Origin: an uncultured Microcaldota archaeon
GTDB lineage: Archaea > Micrarchaeota > Micrarchaeia > Anstonellales > J096
Length of the DNA: 40,032 nt
Direction of reading: 5' to 3'
Assembly (NCBI GenBank): GCA_938083015.1
Contig: CALKCX010000007.1
Span: 1-40,032, forward strand
Of the stretch, positions 7,902 to 16,395 are shown in pieces. Position 1 is the first letter of the stretch. Every line of letters starts with the position of its first letter. The position numbers were made by a program, and so were the translations under genes. Below the pieces are notes generated by a model that searched no databases, was not told where the DNA came from, and saw nothing but the letters and a program-made list of their open reading frames with translations.

Positions 7902-8339
7902 ATGATATACGATTTGATAATTAAAGATAATCAATGTGAAGATTTTAAATTAGATCAATTAAAAGGTAAATGGTTAGTCTTATATTTTTATCCAAAAGAT
8001 AATACACCAGGTTGTACATTAGAAGCTAAAGATTTTAGTAATCTCTATAAGGATTTTCTATCCGAAGATTGTGAAGTAATTGGAGTAAGTAAAGATAGTT
8101 GCGAATCTCATAAGAAGTTTATTTTAAATCATAATTTAAGAATAAAATTGTTAAGTGATAAAGATGAAGTATTGCACAATAGATTAAATGTAAAAAACAG
8201 ATCTACTTTTTTATTTGATCCATATGGAAAAATAGTAAAAGAATGGAGAGGTGTAAATCCTATTGGTCATGCAGAGCAAGTATTGTTAACTCTTAAAGAA
8301 ATAAAAAAGTTTAAAAATAATTCTACTGATGTTAATTGA
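7902..8339 (+). CDS. bcp: Peroxiredoxin, BCP/PrxQ type
   Basis: A 145-residue thiol peroxidase that reduces hydrogen peroxide and alkyl hydroperoxides. The active site is PKDNTPGCT with peroxidatic Cys38, and the conserved Arg is Arg100 in KNRSTFLFD; both are typical of the BCP/PrxQ subfamily. The resolving Cys usually five residues after the peroxidatic one is absent (Lys43). Remaining Cys residues are 12, 57 and 67, so the enzyme either works as a 1-Cys type or uses an unusual partner. The start follows the SecB-like gene by one base, and L41e follows 14 bases downstream. Confidence 0.93.
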   Translation: MIYDLIIKDNQCEDFKLDQLKGKWLVLYFYPKDNTPGCTLEAKDFSNLYKDFLSEDCEVIGVSKDSCESHKKFILNHNLRIKLLSDKDEVLHNRLNVKNRSTFLFDPYGKIVKEWRGVNPIGHAEQVLLTLKEIKKFKNNSTDVN

Positions 8340-8353
8340 GGTGTTAGATAGAA

Positions 8354-8467
8354 ATGGGGGCAATACCTAGAAAATGGAAGAAGAAAAACAGAATGAGATG
8401 GAAATGGATTAAAAAAAGAAGAAAGAGAATAAAGAGGAAAATAAAAAGAAGAGTAGGCGAATTATAA
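8354..8467 (+). CDS. rpl41e: Ribosomal protein L41e (eL41)
   Basis: A 37-residue, extremely basic peptide easily missed because of its size. It begins MGAIPRKWKKKNRMRWKWIKK and continues with alternating Arg and Lys. This matches the archaeal L41e pattern (PRKWKKK, then RMRWKWIKKR) that I recall from Thermococcales; eL41 sits as a single helix between the ribosomal subunits. A GAGGTG ribosome-binding site lies about 10 bases upstream, overlapping the end of the peroxiredoxin gene. The stop codon directly abuts the end of the convergent surface-protein gene, leaving no gap. Confidence 0.85.
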   Translation: MGAIPRKWKKKNRMRWKWIKKRRKRIKRKIKRRVGEL

Positions 8468-9622
8468 TCAATTTACTTTCATATCTAATTCTAAACCATA
8501 CAATATTACTGGTGGTTGTCTCTTAGTTGCACAAGGAGACAGAATTGTACTACATCGCTCAGTCATATTTACTAAACCAGCTACATATACCCAAGAATTC
8601 ATAGAATTGGAATTAAGACCTAAAGCATCATCTATATATTTATGATCTCCAATTGATATTAGGCCCATTTCAAATCCCCTATCTGTTACTGGTGGACAAC
8701 ATATCATATAGGTACCAGTTCTAAATAATCTCATTCTTCTAATGTTTATTCCGACATACCAATCTGGAGTTGTTTTTGATATATATTCTGATATCTCCAT
8801 TTTAGCTTTATTGTAATCTTTTGTATCGTGTGCTCTTATTCCTGTTAATACGTGTTGTTTCCAATTACCTAAGTCAATTACATAAATTGGCAATAATTCT
8901 AATCTATGAGTTTCTTTAGAAATCTGTTCGTAATAAACTACAATTTGAAGATTTAATATATTTGAAATAACACCTCCTGGTCCGTCTTTTTCAATATATT
9001 CATTATCTGAAGGATTAGCTTTCTTATATTCTATAAATTGCTGAATTATTCTACCTGTTTCAGAATTAACAGGTACTTTTGTATCACCATTATTGAAAAC
9101 TAAGCGTGGAATCTGAAAATAGACACTTCTAGTTCCCATTGACCTTCCAACACAATCCATTTTAACTTTATACATAAGATAATCAGGTTGACTAATAACC
9201 CAGTATTCTTGTCCATCTATAGTTTCTCTAGTTACTTTTACACTAACAAGTCTATAACCAGAAGCTTTGATCATACTAGTAGGTTCTCGATACATTGGTT
9301 TACCTGTTATTAAATGTGAACTATTGCCAGGTTCATTTGTATCAGGACCAGTTGTGTATAAGTATAATTTATCCATAGTACTAACAGTAAGACGACCAGT
9401 TTCAAATGTACATATTCTACTAGTTAATATACCACAGCTATTGAATGATATTAAAAAAGATATACCAGTTGCTAATAAAAAAGCTCTGTAATATTGTTGT
9501 AAATTAGATGCAGCTTTATCTATTACTGATTTAACTCTTTCTCTAAAGCTCATAGATGGTCTGGTATTCAATTCAAGTTTCTGTTCTTTCTCTATTTCAT
9601 TTTGAAGTTGATTGAACTTCAT
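8468..9622 (-). CDS. Unknown surface protein with cytoplasmic tail and Cys-containing ectodomain
   Basis: I do not recognise this protein. From the ATG at 9622 it has 384 residues: a charged N-terminal segment of about 45 residues, one membrane helix (about 47-65), then a large outside domain rich in Thr, Ser, Gly and Pro, with strands and seven Cys that could form disulfides. An upstream in-frame ATG at 9655 would add 11 residues, but a TTTTTTAATATC box lies 19-31 bases before 9622, which favours the shorter start. Hand counts of three lines in the gene give about 32-38% GC, against 20-30% in two sampled neighbours. Arg is still encoded by AGA in the segments I checked, so this probably reflects amino-acid content rather than transfer. 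Confidence 0.75.
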   Translation of the reverse strand: MKFNQLQNEIEKEQKLELNTRPSMSFRERVKSVIDKAASNLQQYYRAFLLATGISFLISFNSCGILTSRICTFETGRLTVSTMDKLYLYTTGPDTNEPGNSSHLITGKPMYREPTSMIKASGYRLVSVKVTRETIDGQEYWVISQPDYLMYKVKMDCVGRSMGTRSVYFQIPRLVFNNGDTKVPVNSETGRIIQQFIEYKKANPSDNEYIEKDGPGGVISNILNLQIVVYYEQISKETHRLELLPIYVIDLGNWKQHVLTGIRAHDTKDYNKAKMEISEYISKTTPDWYVGINIRRMRLFRTGTYMICCPPVTDRGFEMGLISIGDHKYIDDALGLNSNSMNSWVYVAGLVNMTERCSTILSPCATKRQPPVILYGLELDMKVN

Positions 9623-9727
9623 ATAAATTATTAAGCGAAAGATATTAAAAAACATTTACTATTATTTATTATATGCATATAGTATGGTTTTTACAAGAAA
9701 CGCTGTTGTTATTTGAAGGTATGAAAA

Positions 9728-10159
9728 ATGAACGTCAATAACATAGATATAGAATTAAGATATAATAATATATTTATAGTATCCAAGATAGAGGATCAAA
9801 ACATTGTAATGCTATTTAAAAACATCGTCCTTAAAGCTATTAGAGATCTGTATTATGAAAAATATTCATTTATAAAATATCCTAGAACAAAAGAGGAAAT
9901 TAGAAAATTATTTGAAGAAATATTTAATGGATCTAGAGATAAATTAATTGAAATTGTTGCAGATCAAATTCAGATAATAAAAAGTCTATTGGAAAAGTCA
10001 AATGAAATAATCTATGGTGAAGCAAAGTATACTATAGAAGATCACAATAGAAAGAAGCTATTAAAACTAATATCAGATAGGAATTTATTCATAAGAATAT
10101 TTGATCATGTAATTTTTCCATTTGTTAAAATCAAACAGAAAGATAAGCTTAAGAACTAG
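9728..10159 (+). CDS. Uncharacterised small helical protein
   Basis: 143 residues, not recognised. The sequence is highly charged and mostly helical after a short N-terminal strand, with no signal peptide or membrane segment. The ATG at 9728 is preceded by GAAGGT at a suitable distance, and an AT-rich box (ATTTATTATATG, about 9663-9674) would place the transcript start near 9694, so this gene seems to use a short leader. Its end overlaps the convergent methyltransferase gene by 11 bases. Confidence 0.7.
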   Translation: MNVNNIDIELRYNNIFIVSKIEDQNIVMLFKNIVLKAIRDLYYEKYSFIKYPRTKEEIRKLFEEIFNGSRDKLIEIVADQIQIIKSLLEKSNEIIYGEAKYTIEDHNRKKLLKLISDRNLFIRIFDHVIFPFVKIKQKDKLKN

Positions 10160-11177
10160 CCATTATTAGAGATTCTCTTATTCTATAGATTTTTCCATCT
10201 ATTTTAGTATTCCTATTCACATATTCAACTATTTTAACATCTTTAAACCCGACTTTTTCCATCAATTTCATCAACTCTAAATCTATTTCATAGTAAACTC
10301 CATTGATAATAGAATTGGATACGTTGTAAAATAAAATTCCCCCTTTGAGTATATCGTAGAATCTATAGAATAATTCCAGAGATTCTTCTAAATATTTCTG
10401 CTTAATAGGCAATATTCCTGTTCCATCGGTTTTAGATTTTATAAAAGATGTCATCATCCTTCCACGAATTATACGATAATCTTGATTTAAAGTAGTTAAA
10501 GCTAATTCTACACCATATATTTTCGTATAATCTATGTTATTTAAATATGGAGGAGACGTAATTATTATATCTACTGGTTTATCAAATTCAAATGCAGATT
10601 TCATCTCTAATTCTGGTTTTACACCTTCTATTTTTTCATCTATCATTCTAGAAAAATGCTTTTTAAATCTATTAAATAAATTCGGAGTTGGCCTAGGTCT
10701 TATTTTAATCACGCCCCCGTCTTTATATATGTATGAACTTTCCATTGCAGCTCTAATCAAAGCTAATAAATGTAATTCAGTTTTATTCTCTACCCAATAT
10801 CTAAGACGTTTAAGAATATCGTAATTTGTCTTAGAGAAAGCTCTAGAAAGGGGAAATAGTTCGAAATATATGTCAACTTCACCATCAATCTTATCAAGAG
10901 AAGGAATATCGTATTCTAAATTCCAATCATTTGTCTTAACATAACTAAGTAAGTATGCAAATGGAGACACATCAGTACCATAAGATTTTATACCTAATTC
11001 TTTAGATCTAAGCAAAGTAGTACCACTTCCCATAAAAGGATCGCCGATATAATTTACATCTATCTTAGTCTTAGCTAGACTTAAACATCTATCTACAAGT
11101 CTCCAAGAGAAACCTTCTTTATAAGGGTACCAATTATATACAGGTCTAATTAGATTATCTCGATAGTTAAATAGCAT
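10149..11177 (-). CDS. DNA methyltransferase, TSPPY type (N4-cytosine or N6-adenine)
   Basis: An S-adenosylmethionine-dependent amino-methyltransferase of 342 residues. Motif I, DPFMGSGTT (46-54), comes first and the catalytic motif TSPPY (207-211) comes later, which is not the usual beta-class order for TSPPY enzymes. TSPPY favours N4-cytosine methylation, but specificity is not certain. An upstream in-frame ATG at 11240 would run into the divergent gene; the start at 11177 is preferred because a CTATTTATAA box lies 21-31 bases upstream and conserved-looking sequence begins there. No restriction endonuclease is adjacent, so this is probably a solitary methylase. An RNA-modifying role is less likely. 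Confidence 0.85.
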   Translation of the reverse strand: MLFNYRDNLIRPVYNWYPYKEGFSWRLVDRCLSLAKTKIDVNYIGDPFMGSGTTLLRSKELGIKSYGTDVSPFAYLLSYVKTNDWNLEYDIPSLDKIDGEVDIYFELFPLSRAFSKTNYDILKRLRYWVENKTELHLLALIRAAMESSYIYKDGGVIKIRPRPTPNLFNRFKKHFSRMIDEKIEGVKPELEMKSAFEFDKPVDIIITSPPYLNNIDYTKIYGVELALTTLNQDYRIIRGRMMTSFIKSKTDGTGILPIKQKYLEESLELFYRFYDILKGGILFYNVSNSIINGVYYEIDLELMKLMEKVGFKDVKIVEYVNRNTKIDGKIYRIRESLIMASS

Positions 11178-11210
11178 ATGTTTAAAAAACAGTATAGTTA
11201 TAAATAGATT
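11178..11210. promoter_or_regulatory. Divergent leaderless promoters (methyltransferase / AIM24)
   Basis: There are 33 bases between the start codons. TTTAAAAAAC at 11181-11190 sits 21-30 bases before the plus ATG, while TTATAAATAG at 11199-11208, read on the minus strand, sits 21-31 bases before the minus ATG. Each box lies beside the other gene's start codon. Confidence 0.6.
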
Positions 11211-11897
11211 ATGGAACATGAGATAAAGAATCTTGGTCATACAGAGATATTAGTAGTTAAAATGCAAAAAGGAGAAGACATTTTCGTACAACCTGGATCT
11301 TTAGTAGCTAGTAAAGGTAAAGTAATTATCAAAGTTGAGAAAATGGCCAAATCTATAGTTGATTCTATTACAGCATTTGTAGCTGGTGACGAATCTTTTG
11401 TAAAAAATAGAATAAGTGCATTAGATAATGTAGAATTGATAATAGCTGGTAATCACAGTGGAGCTATAGTTGAGATAGATGTAAAAAACGGTCAAGGGTA
11501 TTATCTTGCAGATAGTTCTTATTTGGCACATATTGGAGATTTAGATATTAATTATCAAATATCCGGTAGTTACATAACTGATGTGATAAAAAAGACTATA
11601 AGTAGTAATGTCGGATTGTTAATAGGAAAGATAAGTGGTAATGGTAAATTATTTTTAGAAGCTGATGGGGGCGCTGTATTGTATAATTTAGGTGAAGGAG
11701 AAATTTTAATAGTAGACAATTATAATTTCTTGGCCACTGATATAGATTGGAGAGAAAACGTAACTATGATAGATACGAATGCTGATCTTAAGACTAAACT
11801 TCTATCAGGAGAAGGGTGGATGTTACAATTCAAAGGACCAGGAAGAGTTTGGATAAAAGTAGGTGCATTTAGACCTAGACGTCTTAACCCTGCTTAG
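11211..11897 (+). CDS. AIM24 / TIGR00266 family protein
   Basis: 228 residues of the AIM24 (DUF124) family, a beta-prism-like fold of unknown biochemical function that is widespread in bacteria and archaea. Typical features are an early LVVKMQKGEDIFVQPGSLVA segment, repeated Gly-rich strands (LLIGKISGNGKLFLEADGGAV), and a C-terminal GEGWMLQFKGPGRVWIK motif. The ATG at 11211 has a TATA-like box at the leaderless distance. Its last 14 bases overlap the convergent DHH gene. Confidence 0.88.
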   Translation: MEHEIKNLGHTEILVVKMQKGEDIFVQPGSLVASKGKVIIKVEKMAKSIVDSITAFVAGDESFVKNRISALDNVELIIAGNHSGAIVEIDVKNGQGYYLADSSYLAHIGDLDINYQISGSYITDVIKKTISSNVGLLIGKISGNGKLFLEADGGAVLYNLGEGEILIVDNYNFLATDIDWRENVTMIDTNADLKTKLLSGEGWMLQFKGPGRVWIKVGAFRPRRLNPA

Positions 11898-12828
11898 CTA
11901 TAAAATTTATAATATCGATAAACACATCAATTATATTTTCAGTAATCTCTATTCTTCCCCCTATACCTCCATAATGTGCTCCAAATTCCGCATTAATACC
12001 TTTTCTCTTAAAGTATTCATTTATAATCTCGGCCACATGATAATTATTGTAAATTGTTCTTATCGAAAACTTATAATGTTTTCCCGTTCTTGATAAGACA
12101 ATAGTATTAGGATTAAAATTATTAGCTAAATATCCTGTTTGATGGTTTGGTTCAACAATTAAAATAGACCAATCTTTATATATGTGCCTACTTATTATCG
12201 CCGGTTTGACCATAGTTATCATATTTAACTTTTGATCAAGTAAATCGTATAAAGGTTTTGCTTCTTTATAATCAATACCTGGTCTAAGATATGGCGGGAT
12301 ATCTGCTAATAAAGAAGCTTTTACAAGATCTTTTATTATATTCATATTTTTCTCATCTAGATTTGATAATTCACCTGTATTGGTCAAAAGGATATAGATT
12401 AAGTAACTAGTACTTGGTGATGGTAAAACTATATGTCCATGAATTTTAAGCTGTCTATGATTACTATAAGCTATGTGATGATCAATTATCAATCTTGGAT
12501 TTCTAGATGTTGTCGATCTACTAGGTATTGTATCTAAGATTACTACTTCGAAATCCTTTTCTTCTTTGTTATGAAAATGCCAATTCTGCCCATTGTATTC
12601 TATAGTTTTAACATTTAAGCTATCGTCAATGACCATTCTTACTTCTCTTTTTCTTAATCTCAATATTAAACTTAATATCATCATTGATGTTATTGCATCT
12701 ATATCTGGAACTCGATGAGTATGAATTTCTATTTTGGATTTATCTTGTAAAACTCTTTTAAAAGTATCTATTTGTTTCTGAGAAGGAGAGACTTTAAAAA
12801 AATCGAAATTATTGATAAATACCACCAA
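11884..12828 (-). CDS. DHH-family phosphoesterase
   Basis: 314 residues of the DHH/DHHA1 superfamily (RecJ, nanoRNases, cyclic-dinucleotide phosphodiesterases). Metal-binding motifs are HTHRVPDIDA (36-45), ILDT with Asp99, and IIDHHI with DHH at 116-118. The C-terminal FGAHYGGIGGR resembles the Gly-rich substrate loop of DHHA1 domains. The substrate may be short RNA, single-stranded DNA or a cyclic nucleotide and cannot be chosen here. The start is unusual: the frame opens with TTG at 12828 or GTG at 12825, with no ATG near. It follows the prefoldin gene by 6 bases and is probably co-transcribed with it. Confidence 0.85.
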   Translation of the reverse strand: MVVFINNFDFFKVSPSQKQIDTFKRVLQDKSKIEIHTHRVPDIDAITSMMILSLILRLRKREVRMVIDDSLNVKTIEYNGQNWHFHNKEEKDFEVVILDTIPSRSTTSRNPRLIIDHHIAYSNHRQLKIHGHIVLPSPSTSYLIYILLTNTGELSNLDEKNMNIIKDLVKASLLADIPPYLRPGIDYKEAKPLYDLLDQKLNMITMVKPAIISRHIYKDWSILIVEPNHQTGYLANNFNPNTIVLSRTGKHYKFSIRTIYNNYHVAEIINEYFKRKGINAEFGAHYGGIGGRIEITENIIDVFIDIINFIAKQG

Positions 12829-12834
12829 ATATTT

Positions 12835-13173
12835 TTATGCTCCTTTTAGCTCTTGCTCAAGAACAGATCTTAATCTTTCTAAGCTCTCACCTTTAACTTT
12901 TATCTGTCCTTCTAGCTCTTTTAATTTATTGTCTAATAGGTTTTTTAGATTCTGTAATTCTTTGACCACATCTTCTTTCTCTCGCTCTACCATTATAGAG
13001 CCATATATTTTATATACTTTATCTCCTTGATAATCTTTTAGGACTTCTAGACTTCTATCTAATTCCATAGATTGATATTTAAGTTGCTCAGCAAAATCTA
13101 TCATACCTCTTAATTCAGCTTCTCTCTTTTGATACTCTACAACCTTTTCCTCTAATTTAGCTCTGTCTATCAT
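12835..13173 (-). CDS. pfdB: Prefoldin beta subunit
   Basis: A 112-residue coiled-coil chaperone subunit. Prefoldin is an alpha2-beta4 jellyfish-shaped complex that holds unfolded proteins and passes them to the thermosome. Two long helices (about 4-45 and 70-110) flank the beta-hairpin DKVYKIYGSIMVEREKEDV, which is diagnostic for the beta-type subunit. The length is normal. An ATTTAAATAATT box about 20-30 bases before the ATG lies at the end of the upstream HNH gene, so pfdB probably has its own promoter as well as read-through. Confidence 0.93.
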   Translation of the reverse strand: MIDRAKLEEKVVEYQKREAELRGMIDFAEQLKYQSMELDRSLEVLKDYQGDKVYKIYGSIMVEREKEDVVKELQNLKNLLDNKLKELEGQIKVKGESLERLRSVLEQELKGA

Positions 13174-13192
13174 AATAGTTTAATGAACTTAA

Positions 13193-13768
13193 TTATTTAA
13201 ATACTTTTTCATGATTACTCTTGACGAATGAAGATAATCCTTGATTAGATTTTGAATAATCTAACATATAACCAAATCTATAGAATGGGTGTCTTGCAAT
13301 AACTCTGCTTATTCTAATTAGTTTTAGATATATATCGTATATATCAGAAGGATCTATATCATCAGGAATGGTATCTATAATACGATAGACGTTGTTGGCC
13401 ATAAGATTGTAAACTTCTCTAAGAATAGATTCGTCTTTATTAGCATCGTATTTATTCAATAATCGGTCAATTTCATTCATCTTATCTGTAAGTAATTTAA
13501 AATTAATCAAAGATTGATAAAACTCTGGCCATGTTTTAAGATGTATATGAAGTTTCGATAAATACTCATGATATGCATCGTGACAACCTCTACATAAACA
13601 TATTAGATTAGAATGACTATCAGAACCACCTCTAGATCTAGGTAAGATGTGGTGTAATGTAAGCATCTTATACCATGTTTTATTCAATCTAGTTTCGTGT
13701 CCATTGTTGCATATGAAGCATTCTGTGTATACTTGCTTTACTTCTTCTCTTATAGTCTTGTTATTCAT
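13193..13768 (-). CDS. HNH endonuclease-domain protein
   Basis: 191 residues. The N-terminal half is a complete zinc-containing HNH nuclease core: Cys17-x2-Cys20, LHHILPRSRGG with His39 and His40, SNLICLCRGCH with Asn54, and Cys59-x2-Cys62 followed by His63. The C-terminal half is helical and unrecognised. The start overlaps the stop of lonB (ATGA at 13765-13768), so it is the next gene of that operon. HNH domains occur in restriction, repair and homing enzymes. Nothing in the context decides which, and the methylase at 10149-11177 is too far away to pair with it safely. Confidence 0.88.
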   Translation of the reverse strand: MNNKTIREEVKQVYTECFICNNGHETRLNKTWYKMLTLHHILPRSRGGSDSHSNLICLCRGCHDAYHEYLSKLHIHLKTWPEFYQSLINFKLLTDKMNEIDRLLNKYDANKDESILREVYNLMANNVYRIIDTIPDDIDPSDIYDIYLKLIRISRVIARHPFYRFGYMLDYSKSNQGLSSFVKSNHEKVFK

Positions 13769-15846
13769 ATTGTCTCTGTTTTAGGTAAAGATATGGAAGA
13801 AGCTTGTTTAAGATTAGTTTCTATGTATTTTCTAAACATTTCAACAACTTCTCTTTTCTTAGGGTGTTCATCTAAAGCGTATTCTAATACTTCATCAAAA
13901 GTTTCAACCAATATTATTCGATCGTTTTTATATTGTATATCCTGTTCTAATACTTTAGGTACTATTACGTAAGATATGTTTGCATCCATTGCTGCAGCTA
14001 TCTTTTGATTAATGCCTCCGACTGCCAATACCCTTCCTTTTAAATCTAATGAACCTGTCATAGCAATATCTTGTCTTATAGGTATTTTAGTAATAGAAGA
14101 AACAATTCCTGTTGATATCGATATTGAAGCTGAGTCTCCTTCGGTATTGTAACTTTGTACAAACTCTATATGAATATCGTAACTATTTATCTTAGGCCCC
14201 ATAACACTTTTAAGAAAACCTAAAATTATATCAATTGATTCTTTTGCTATCTCTCCTAGACCACCACTTGCATAGACATTTCCCTTTTTATTAGTCTTAA
14301 TAGTAGCTATTTCTATAGGTAATACTATACCTTTAACAGGATAACCTAATGTATCTGTCATAACAGCTAATCCGTTTACCATACCAACTACTTTACCATT
14401 ATTATAGAATCTTTTATATCTCTTTATGTTTTCTACGTATTTAGCAATCATCTGTTCTTCGACAGTTCTCATCTTACTCTTGGCCATTTTTACATGTTCA
14501 GCAGATACATAAGTAGCTCCGTCTCTTTTAGCAAGATCTCCAGCTTCTCTAACTATTCCTCCAAGTTCTCTTAATCTTAATGTCAAATACCCTCCTTTGC
14601 CGGCCATCTCTTGTGCAATCTTTATTATCTCTTCAACGGCCTCTTTAGTAAAATGTGGTATTTTTCCATCTTTCTTTACTTCTTGTGCTACGAATATTGC
14701 AATTTTATATCTGTTATCAGGAGTATCTTCCATTTCATCATCCATGTATATCTCATACCCTTCTCCTCTTATTCTACTTCTTAAAGCAGGATGAATATGA
14801 TTTACATCTTTATAATTACCAGCAGCTACTAATACAAAATCGGTAGGTCCAGGATGGGTTTTAACTAATGCTCCAGAAGAATTTTCACTTTGACCTGTTA
14901 TTGAAAATTGTTTTTCTTGCATTGCAGTCAATATTTTTTGCTGTTGATCTAAAGACAATGTAGCTATTTCATCTATAAATAAAACACCTTTGTTTGCCTT
15001 ATGTATTGCTCCAGCTTCTACTCTAAGATGTGCAGGTGTACCTAACCCACCACTTTGAAAAGGATCGTGTTTAACATCTCCTAATAATGCTCCTGCTTTA
15101 GCACCAGTAGCATCTATAAATGGAGCAGAGAGTTTACCAGTATTATCTACTATAAGCTTAGGTGCATTAGATTGAAATGAAGGCATTCTAGTTATAGTAC
15201 CAAAATTTCTAAAGAATGGAAATACAATATAATTTAATATTATAAATGCTAGACCAGCAGTAACAAGAAATGCTAATGGATTCTTAAGCTCATTTGATCC
15301 TAGATAACCTATAAGTAATGAACTTATCAAAGCTGTTAACGTATCTGGTGTTTTTCTTTTAGGAGTAGTTACATCGTAATTGATGTTTTGAAGTTTTGCA
15401 TAGTATTCAATTATTCTTCTACCAAGACCTCTTTTATCTGTAAGATAAATAGGTATTAGTTTGGCCTTACCTTCTCTTGTCAATTTTTCTATTAGACTTA
15501 ATTCTTTAGGCGAATAATATATTGAAAGATTATTCCTTATAATATAATCGTAATCAGGATATGTTTTTACGGCCTTTATATAAGGTTCGTTTTCAATAAC
15601 AGGATTTGGGTATACAAGAATATCTTCTAATTCTTCTGTATTATCTAATAGCTCGGCCATTGCCTTAGCTAACATACTTTTACCAGTACCAGGTGAACCT
15701 ATTAATAACACGTGTCTTCTCTGCTTACTGGCCAATCTTATAAGCTCTTTTGCTCTCTCTTGTCCAATAACTTGGTCTATTAATCTATCTGGAATTTTTA
15801 TTTCTTCTGTAGTTTTAAAATCAAAGCTGTTCATATCTAATCCCAT
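13765..15846 (-). CDS. lonB: Archaeal LonB membrane-associated ATP-dependent protease
   Basis: 693 residues. LonB degrades misfolded and regulatory proteins at the inner face of the archaeal membrane. The AAA+ domain has Walker A GSPGTGKS (50-57) and Walker B LFIDEI, interrupted by two membrane helices (roughly 170-215), the hallmark of the archaeal B type. The protease domain has catalytic Ser572 in EGDSASISIS and Lys615 in INQKIAAA, 43 residues apart as in other Lon enzymes. The start may be ATG 15846 (overlapping the FKBP gene by 26 bases) or ATG 15834 (overlap 14); neither has a strong ribosome-binding site. It lies in an operon with FKBP upstream and HNH downstream. Confidence 0.96.
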   Translation of the reverse strand: MGLDMNSFDFKTTEEIKIPDRLIDQVIGQERAKELIRLASKQRRHVLLIGSPGTGKSMLAKAMAELLDNTEELEDILVYPNPVIENEPYIKAVKTYPDYDYIIRNNLSIYYSPKELSLIEKLTREGKAKLIPIYLTDKRGLGRRIIEYYAKLQNINYDVTTPKRKTPDTLTALISSLLIGYLGSNELKNPLAFLVTAGLAFIILNYIVFPFFRNFGTITRMPSFQSNAPKLIVDNTGKLSAPFIDATGAKAGALLGDVKHDPFQSGGLGTPAHLRVEAGAIHKANKGVLFIDEIATLSLDQQQKILTAMQEKQFSITGQSENSSGALVKTHPGPTDFVLVAAGNYKDVNHIHPALRSRIRGEGYEIYMDDEMEDTPDNRYKIAIFVAQEVKKDGKIPHFTKEAVEEIIKIAQEMAGKGGYLTLRLRELGGIVREAGDLAKRDGATYVSAEHVKMAKSKMRTVEEQMIAKYVENIKRYKRFYNNGKVVGMVNGLAVMTDTLGYPVKGIVLPIEIATIKTNKKGNVYASGGLGEIAKESIDIILGFLKSVMGPKINSYDIHIEFVQSYNTEGDSASISISTGIVSSITKIPIRQDIAMTGSLDLKGRVLAVGGINQKIAAAMDANISYVIVPKVLEQDIQYKNDRIILVETFDEVLEYALDEHPKKREVVEMFRKYIETNLKQASSISLPKTETI

Positions 15847-16360
15847 AATATTGAATAAGTGTTTTTAAAAGTTGTTTTTTCTCTTCATCACCATCTATAA
15901 TTAAGCGATCGTTTTCTTTCTTGATTTCAAGACCTAGATTATGATAATTGTTTATTTCAATTATAGCTTCTTCTGGATTCTCTATTTTACCAAATATCTC
16001 AACGTCTATATCTAATGTTAGACCTGCTAATGGATGATTATGATCTATCATTACTCTACCAGAATTAACAGATATTACTTTGCCTTTTAGATTATTTACA
16101 ATTACAATTGCCCCACGTACAATATTTTTAACATCATCTCCGAATATTCTTATAGGATAAACTTTAATTAATCTTGGATCTCTATGACCAAATGCATGCT
16201 CAGGATCTAATTTCATGCTAATCTTATTGGCCTTTGTTAATTCGTATTCTTCAGTTATCTTACTTAACATCAATTGATTACCTATTTCATAATCATTTTC
16301 AGTCTTATATAGGATGTTACCATAAATATCTCTTATCTCTATTTTATACTTATACAACAT
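15821..16360 (-). CDS. FKBP-type peptidyl-prolyl isomerase, SlyD-like
   Basis: A 179-residue folding catalyst and chaperone. The pattern PEHAFGHRDP (about 53-62), then GKVISVNSGRVMIDHNHPLAGLTL, is characteristic of long archaeal FKBPs that carry an insert-in-flap domain between the two halves of the FKBP fold. The C-terminal 45 residues form an extra helical or mixed domain. It heads a transcript with lonB, linking folding and degradation. The ATG at 16360 has a TTTTTAAAATG box about 21-33 bases upstream, consistent with a leaderless mRNA. Confidence 0.93.
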   Translation of the reverse strand: MLYKYKIEIRDIYGNILYKTENDYEIGNQLMLSKITEEYELTKANKISMKLDPEHAFGHRDPRLIKVYPIRIFGDDVKNIVRGAIVIVNNLKGKVISVNSGRVMIDHNHPLAGLTLDIDVEIFGKIENPEEAIIEINNYHNLGLEIKKENDRLIIDGDEEKKQLLKTLIQYYGIRYEQL

Positions 16361-16395
16361 GCTTTAAATATTTTTAACATCATTTTAAAAACTAT
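16361..16395. promoter_or_regulatory. Divergent leaderless promoters (FKBP-lonB / surface protein-NFACT)
   Basis: There are 35 bases between the start codons. TTTAAATATTT at 16363-16373 precedes the plus ATG by 23-33 bases. The reverse complement of 16381-16393 (AGTTTTTAAAATG) precedes the minus ATG by 21-33 bases. Confidence 0.6.

Noticed and set aside
9684-9716. Ten-codon mini-ORF upstream of the gene at 9728
   Set aside because: No TATA-like box stands at the right distance, and the AT-rich box at 9663-9674 would start the transcript downstream of its ATG.
11178-11240. Upstream ATG of the methyltransferase at 11240
   Set aside because: It would overlap the divergent AIM24 start and adds a hydrophobic stretch not expected in the family; the box before 11177 fits better.
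10149-13768. Restriction-modification pair made of the methylase and the HNH protein
   Set aside because: Three unrelated genes lie between them, the methylase is in a different transcript, and the HNH gene is coupled to lonB.
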